NCBI GenBank assembly: GCA_003988855.1
Contig: QYAI01000019.1
Location: forward strand, 191,278-255,277
Source of the DNA: Arachnopeziza araneosa
Taxonomy: Eukaryota; Ascomycota; Leotiomycetes; Helotiales; Arachnopezizaceae
DNA length: 64,000 nt
Direction of reading: 5' to 3'
The notes under the pieces are model-generated. The model was not told where the DNA came from. It did not search any database and saw nothing but the letters and a program-made list of their open reading frames with translations. The position numbers were made by a program, and so were the translations under genes. Numbering within the stretch: the first letter of the stretch is position 1; each line of letters begins with the position of its first letter. Shown one piece after another: positions 58,883 to 64,000 of the stretch.

Positions 58883-61481
58883 ATGGATGCTTTTCACGAA
58901 CGGGAATTTGATCTAGCGGGCTCGAAGGGGCTAGTGTCAATTGTTTGGCACTCGTTTCACTTAAAAGCAATCTTCTGTACCCTCCTCTTTACCACTGTTG
59001 TCCTTATAGTATTTACTCGGGTCTTGTCTGGTTTTACTTCCGTAAATTCTAATATGGCATACCCGAAAAGGGTTCCCATGACTCCGTACTCCATACCCAT
59101 AATCGGCCATTCGTTGTCTTTGTAGGTTGTCATACAACTCCATCTTGTCTGCAATTGGCTAACCAAGATCAGTTTCTCTGACCCATCCAAATTCATGAGC
59201 CGATTAAGGTAGGTGGTGGATTTTCAGAATTAGTCTCTTTCTAATGAAAAGGTAGAGATCGTAACGAAGACGGCATTTTCGCAATAAACATATTCTCAAA
59301 CACCCTCAACATCGTTTCTAATCCCCATCTTGTTAGCGATGTCACGTCTCAAAAAAACACTACTCTACCATTTACACCGGTAAGATTTATTCTTGTACAA
59401 ATTCTATTTTTTCCTGTTCAGCCTCCAGAGCGTCAGAACCAATTCTAGCTAGTACAAAACTAATCCGATGATAGATTGCTTGGAATGTTGTGCAGAGGGT
59501 CTGCCATTCTTATAGGTGGTATTGCTTTTAACTAATTCGATGACAGTTCTTCGGGCTCCCTAAGAACAGCAAAGAGAAGTACATGGAATCATGGGACGTA
59601 TGGATATTCGAGCGGTAGGTAGATCTTGATTACTGACTCGAGTAGGAGCTGAACTCGATTTCGGGGTATATTATGAGAGAGCCGTCTCTGAGCAACATGA
59701 TGGAAATATGGACTCGCCACTTTCAAGCCAATGTACCATCCATGATATCATTTCAAAAATCAGATATCGATTTGCAATTATGGGAACGCTCTGCAAAAAC
59801 GACGTATGTTTCTGCTAATGAAGTTGAATGTAATTTAATGGCCCTCACATATAATCTGCTCGGAAGTGTTTCTGTCCCAGCCATGTTGTAAGCACCCCAT
59901 TTCTCATGAGTACTCTACCTAGACTGGTGAACTTGCATCAGCTCCCAATGCAATCAGGTCCATTGTGCTTGTCTTCTGGCTCATAACATAGGCTGAGCAT
60001 GAAAAGAGGAGAGTTTACTAATGTTGCTAAAGTGGCAGCGCTCTTTATGAGAAATATCCTAATCTTCTCCAAAATATTTATACAATGGATAGCGGTATGA
60101 ATTGGTTTTTAATGGGGCTCCCAGCTTTCTTCCCATGGCCTGGCGTCATGAAGGCTCATGTCGCCCGGCGTGAACTCTGGTAAAGTTATTTTCATACTAA
60201 ACTACCAATATCTCTTATTGGCGCTCTGGGATTTAGAACTTGGCTCTGGAGAAATATGCACATAAATTCTTAACTCTTCTGCTTCAAAACAGCTCCTAAA
60301 ACTATAGAACCCCTCTACGAAACCAGCTGTTTAGTGCACTAATTTGATGACAGGCAAAGTCTCGATGACCAACAACGAACATTAGATGCAATTGTGGAAG
60401 GAAGCTCCGTTGATTTATCATGGGGAGACCTAGACGACGTTAGTGATTTTATCCGAAAGCGGCACGAGCTATTCAAAAGTAAGGCATCTGAGTATAATTC
60501 GGTATCCTAACTCATTGTTAACTCTAGATCGTGGGTTCAAAGTTCAAGAGAGAGGAGATATATCGGTGAGTTTCGTAGTTTGCCTTGAACACTATTTGTA
60601 CTCAACTGCCTTGACCAATGTTTCTAATTACCCCAAAGATCCTCTGGGCACTTACTGTCAACGCGAATGCCTTGGTATTTTGGCAAATCTTATATATCCT
60701 CACCACTCCAAATCTTCTTGCCCGAATCAGGGAGGAAGTTGCCCCATTCGCCATAGTAACAAATGGTATTTCCATTGGCAAGATATCCGAAGCTCCCAAA
60801 CTCAACATTCTTCCTACTGAAATCTCCAAGAAGTGCCCAGTTTTAAAGGCTACCTATCTGGAGGCTTTGAGATTGGTTGACCAGCCATGGTCCGTTCGAG
60901 CGGTTGCCAAAGATGTTGTACTCTCATCTAAAGACGCTTCAAACTCATCGTTTAAAATTGACAAGGGATCATATGTCGTCATTCCTCACGAGATTCATAT
61001 GCGGGATCCCGCTTTTTTTCCTGATAGCGATGGATTCAATCCAGAACGGTTTCTCTCTACGAAAGACGATGGAACCATATCCGTTGAGATGGGCACGATT
61101 CGTCCGTACGGAGGTGGAGCAAGTATGTGTAAGGGTCGGACTTTTGCTGAGAGAGAGTGTCTGGCTTTTGTTGCAGGGGTTTTGTCCTTATGGGTCAGTT
61201 TCATTCCAGACCGTTTTCATATTTTCCACCATCAAGAGCCTGCAATCTATGACTTGTCAAAACAACGCATCTATTTTTCTAGGTGATGCCCTGGAAGCGG
61301 GATAATCGAACCTGGCATATTTTCCAAGGATCAATAATGGGACAACATTCTAATTCATTGGCAGGATATTCACCCTGTGGATCCTGAGGGATGGATCATT
61401 CCTAAGCAGCAAAAAGCGAGCGCAATATCGAGACCCGTGAAAGATGTCCGGGTCAGGATAAAGCGGAGATCATTTGAATAA
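58883..61481 (+). CDS. Cytochrome P450 monooxygenase (CYP7/CYP8-like fungal group)
   Basis: Proposed exons 58883-59121, 59173-59208, 59256-59379, 59547-59614, 59678-59887, 60039-60179, 60354-60478, 60528-60565, 60639-61193 and 61365-61481, giving 550 aa. Heme-thiolate oxygenase, ER-anchored by an N-terminal helix (about 30-50) followed by the Pro-rich hinge YPKRVPMTPYSIPIIGHSLSF. Seen: I-helix-like ILWALTVNANALVFWQ, ExxR in YLEALRL, PERF, and the heme loop RPYGGGASMCKGRTFAERE with its Cys, so the catalytic core is intact. Exons 4-5 are the weak point: they use an unusual GAG acceptor at 59677, and the segment is poorly recognisable. Five introns exceed 145 nt. Substrate unknown. If exons 4-5 are wrong, the gene may be damaged there. 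Confidence 0.72.
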
Positions 61482-62315
61482 AATGAGAAGGAAATCGCAT
61501 TTACCAAAAAATTACTACGGAGGTCATAAACTCGTGGCATGTATCCATATTCTATGTCTTCAATCGATTACCGGCAATACATGGCTGTAACATGAATGGA
61601 AAATCTTAGGAGGACATGGCATTTTCTACATTGGACTGTCAAAGTTTTATTCTTTGTAACGGATGAGAGTATGGGTGTTTGGCGTTTAACACTTAGCAGT
61701 GTTTCAAGCCACGAGCCACGAATACGAGTTGGTGCAACCTCTAGTAGGTGAAGGAGACGCCTCAATATAGCCGGAGTTGATTTAATTGAACAAGGGGGTT
61801 TTTGCTTCTAAAAAATCCTTAGATCACACCTAAGTAGAATTCCTTCCCAGTGAAGGTGACCCAGGTAGGTTTCATTTTTGACATACGTAAAGGAGGGGGA
61901 ATTGACTTTTCGCTCGCTTATGACATGAAGTTATATCAAGCCATTTAAACAGCTGACCATATAAGCACTCTAGGAATGGTCATCAAGAAGAAATTTACAT
62001 TTAAGGAGTGAAGTCGCTGGCATTTATGCACAACCTAAGCTCTTGGGGTAATACTCTGTCACAGATGAGATGAACGCTGTTGCACAAATGACTTTAAAAA
62101 GCTCGTTTCTCTGAGTCTAGCAAGACCAACTATTTCAAGTAACCTGTTGCGCTATTTCTGCGTACATTACGATCAATCGTCACTCTTGACGGACGCACTA
62201 AGTATTGTACCTAGTGGAACTTATTAGTCGCAAGAAGTCTGTCTATGAAGGACCAAGACTGGTCTAAGCGAGCAGTTTAGATATCGGAATTTATGTAATT
62301 TGGCCCAGGTGCTTC
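61482..62315. other. AT-rich intergenic region
   Basis: Convergent gap between the P450 and the kinase beta subunit. No gene, RNA or repeat recognised. Confidence 0.55.
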
Positions 62316-63830
62316 TCAGTCATCACCGGTCGGCTTGTACATAATCGTGGTTACATACTACAGCACAATGTCAGCACGTTGTCCTCGGTAGCTACGGTAC
62401 CAAACTTGCCTTCCTCTTATACCTCGTGGTTGCGGAAACGGCAAGAACATTATTCTTAATACTGCTTGTGGCGAGGTGGTTTAAGACAGTGTGATTAGGC
62501 ATGGTTAAAACACTGTTATCGTCCTTCATAGGTGTGGCAGCATTAAGAATTGGCTTGCCCAGGAATCCGGGAAGACTAGGTGGTGTAGGCAGCTTCTCAA
62601 TCGCAGCAGCAGCATACTGGTACTCGTTGGAGTCCTCCGATTTATCAAGATCGAGCAGATATTGTGGCACTTGAGAAGAATATTTTTCAGGCGGTAAAAC
62701 TGGTTTCGCTCTTGGTGGTGGCTTGGTCGTTCTCGTGTTATCATCTTCCACTGTCTGCGATTCATCGTGTTTTGGTGGGCTATCAGAATGAACCTGATTA
62801 CTCGCTTCAGGAGTATTTGCAGCTTCTATGGAGGACGGGATATCCTGAGGTATATCATCCGCACTGACTTCTATGTAGTTGACAAGGTTATTACCAAAAT
62901 CTACCGTGGTGGGAAGATCATTCGAGCATTGCATGACAGTGTCGACAATGAACCTAATGTGATGCGTTCCTGGGCGAACGGGGATCATAGCTCGAAGGAG
63001 ACCCGGTTGACCATCACTATGGTTACAGGTTAGGGAGGATCGAAAGAGAGAAAGAGAGCAAGTATTTCTACTGACATGGGATGAAGACGGTGCTTCTTGT
63101 TCCAGTGGAAGATCGTTCCTGTCACGTAAACTTTGTCACCGCCTTGTCGCCATTCAAAGGTAGTTGGAACGGTAGCTTTCGTCTTGTCAACCTGAAGTTC
63201 CTCGGCATCATCCTCGTCGATAGTGGTATTGCTCAAAGCAGAAGAGCGGCGCGGCAGTGTATCATTATCAAGGGTCTCGATATCTAGTATAGGAGCATCT
63301 ACGTCTGGCGGAGCAATGATCGGAGATCCGGGAGTGTGCACTTCTTCCTCTATGGGAAGGGGTAGCCTTGGGGGCCGCGTGAGATGATATGACATATCTT
63401 GTGTAACTGGTGGTCCAGATGGCTCAATTGATTGCGAATAGGAGGATCGAGAGGCTGAGGGCTCAGTAATCGACGTATTCTTCGGAACATTCACTGGCTG
63501 GCTAGGATATAGCTCTACTTTTGCTGGCAGAGCGCTTATCTGCGAATCACCGCTCTGGTGAGATGAGCTGTTCTGACTCGAACTCGGACTGGGGCTTGCA
63601 AGCGGCTGATTCAGATGCGTAGCAGCATGCGACTGAGAATTGCGAGTGCGATGCGTCGTAGTGGTAGTGCCGCGGGCCTGGGCTAAGGATGCCTCGGCGG
63701 GTGCACGTTGAGCTTGAATCAGATTTCTAGGATCCCTTCGAGCTGAGGATGTTCTTGAAGCTTCATGGCTTGACGGAGCCGGAGAAGAGGGATTTGGAGG
63801 CTTGGAATTGGTTGAGGGATTGTTGCCCAT
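62316..63830 (-). CDS. GAL83: AMPK/SNF1 kinase beta subunit (Gal83/Sip2-like)
   Basis: Minus-strand exons 63830-63076, 63016-62410 and 62357-62316, giving 467 aa. Scaffold of the SNF1/AMPK complex, bridging catalytic alpha and nucleotide-sensing gamma subunits and steering localisation in glucose starvation. Seen: N-terminal MGNNPS, fitting an N-myristoylation signal; a long Ser/Pro/Gln disordered region (1-215); the CBM48/AMPK glycogen-binding domain FEWRQGGDKVYVTGTIFHW...LPTTVDFGNNLVNYIEV; and the conserved ASC domain with VPQYLLDLD, LPTPPSLPGFLGKPILN, HTVLNHLATSSIKNNV and the end YVTTIMYKPTGDD. The last 14 codons lie in a separate exon after a GC-AG intron; without it the invariant terminus is lost. 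Confidence 0.95.
62358..62409 (-). other. GC-AG intron in the AMPK beta gene
   Basis: A 52-nt intron with the classic GCAAGT donor and CTGTAG acceptor. Splicing joins TTRYKRK to YVTTIMYKP, the invariant family C-terminus; reading through adds ASLVP and stops. Confidence 0.92.
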
Positions 63831-64000
63831 TTTCGAAAAAGAAATGGTTCAACGGCTGTGCATGATGTAGCGCCACGTAAACGATGGTACGGTGGAAGGA
63901 GGCTGGCAGCTGAATTAGTGATAGGCTGCGATACGGGAAAGGTATTGGAGGGGAAGTATATCTTCTTTTCTGGAGGTCAACGCTAACCGCCTCGCAAGTC
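63831..64000. other. Upstream flank of the AMPK beta gene
   Basis: 170 bp of probable leader/promoter running to the window edge; nothing else visible. Confidence 0.5.

Overview
This 64 kb window is nuclear DNA of a filamentous ascomycete (Pezizomycotina). The genes are compact and intron-rich, with mostly 45-70 nt introns (GTANGT or GTGAGT donors, CTAAC/CTGAC branch sites). Gene content is typically fungal: a fungal homeodomain factor, a LaeA-like methyltransferase, a secreted sedolisin and a BUR1 kinase. The protein sequences look most like Leotiomycetes (Helotiales), but I could not test this. I rebuilt 26 protein-coding genes exon by exon. Every model closes in frame, giving about 100 introns, of which three appear to be GC-AG. 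I saw no rRNA, tRNA, transposon or CRISPR array.

Layout. 1-15.8 kb: homeodomain regulator; mitochondrial 3-hydroxyacyl-CoA dehydrogenase divergent from the replication-fork protector TOF1/SWI1; N-terminal protein methyltransferase; GNAT acetyltransferase; secreted sedolisin (S53) protease. 17.2-30 kb: LaeA-like methyltransferase, then a probable glycosylation block: an NDP-glucose 4,6-dehydratase divergent from a nucleotide-sugar transporter, followed by three paralogous DUF5672 type II membrane proteins. 30.5-38.8 kb: RHB1 (Rheb), seryl-tRNA synthetase, a ZUP1-like peptidase, BUR1 kinase and a tiny probable complex I subunit. 39-46 kb: cyclopropane-synthase-like methyltransferase and the 15-exon P5B ATPase YPK9. 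46.4-58.4 kb: NAP1, phosphoglycerate dehydrogenase, class V myosin, FAP7 and HAM1. 58.9-63.8 kb: a cytochrome P450 and the AMPK/SNF1 beta subunit.

How the genes relate. Most are unlinked housekeeping genes. The exception is about 19.4-30 kb. The dehydratase makes the 4-keto-6-deoxy sugar nucleotide on the way to UDP-rhamnose. It shares an 834 bp divergent promoter with a TPT-family transporter, and three membrane-anchored DUF5672 proteins with acidic metal-site-like cores lie next to it. Together they look like a supply, transport and transfer module for a deoxysugar on a Golgi-made surface glycan, and this is the best candidate here for an undescribed system. Other points of interest are splice-level: a NAGNAG acceptor inside the homeodomain, GC-AG introns, a mini-gene whose two 51-nt introns keep the frame open, and a NAP1 terminal intron that decides whether the protein carries a CaaX box.
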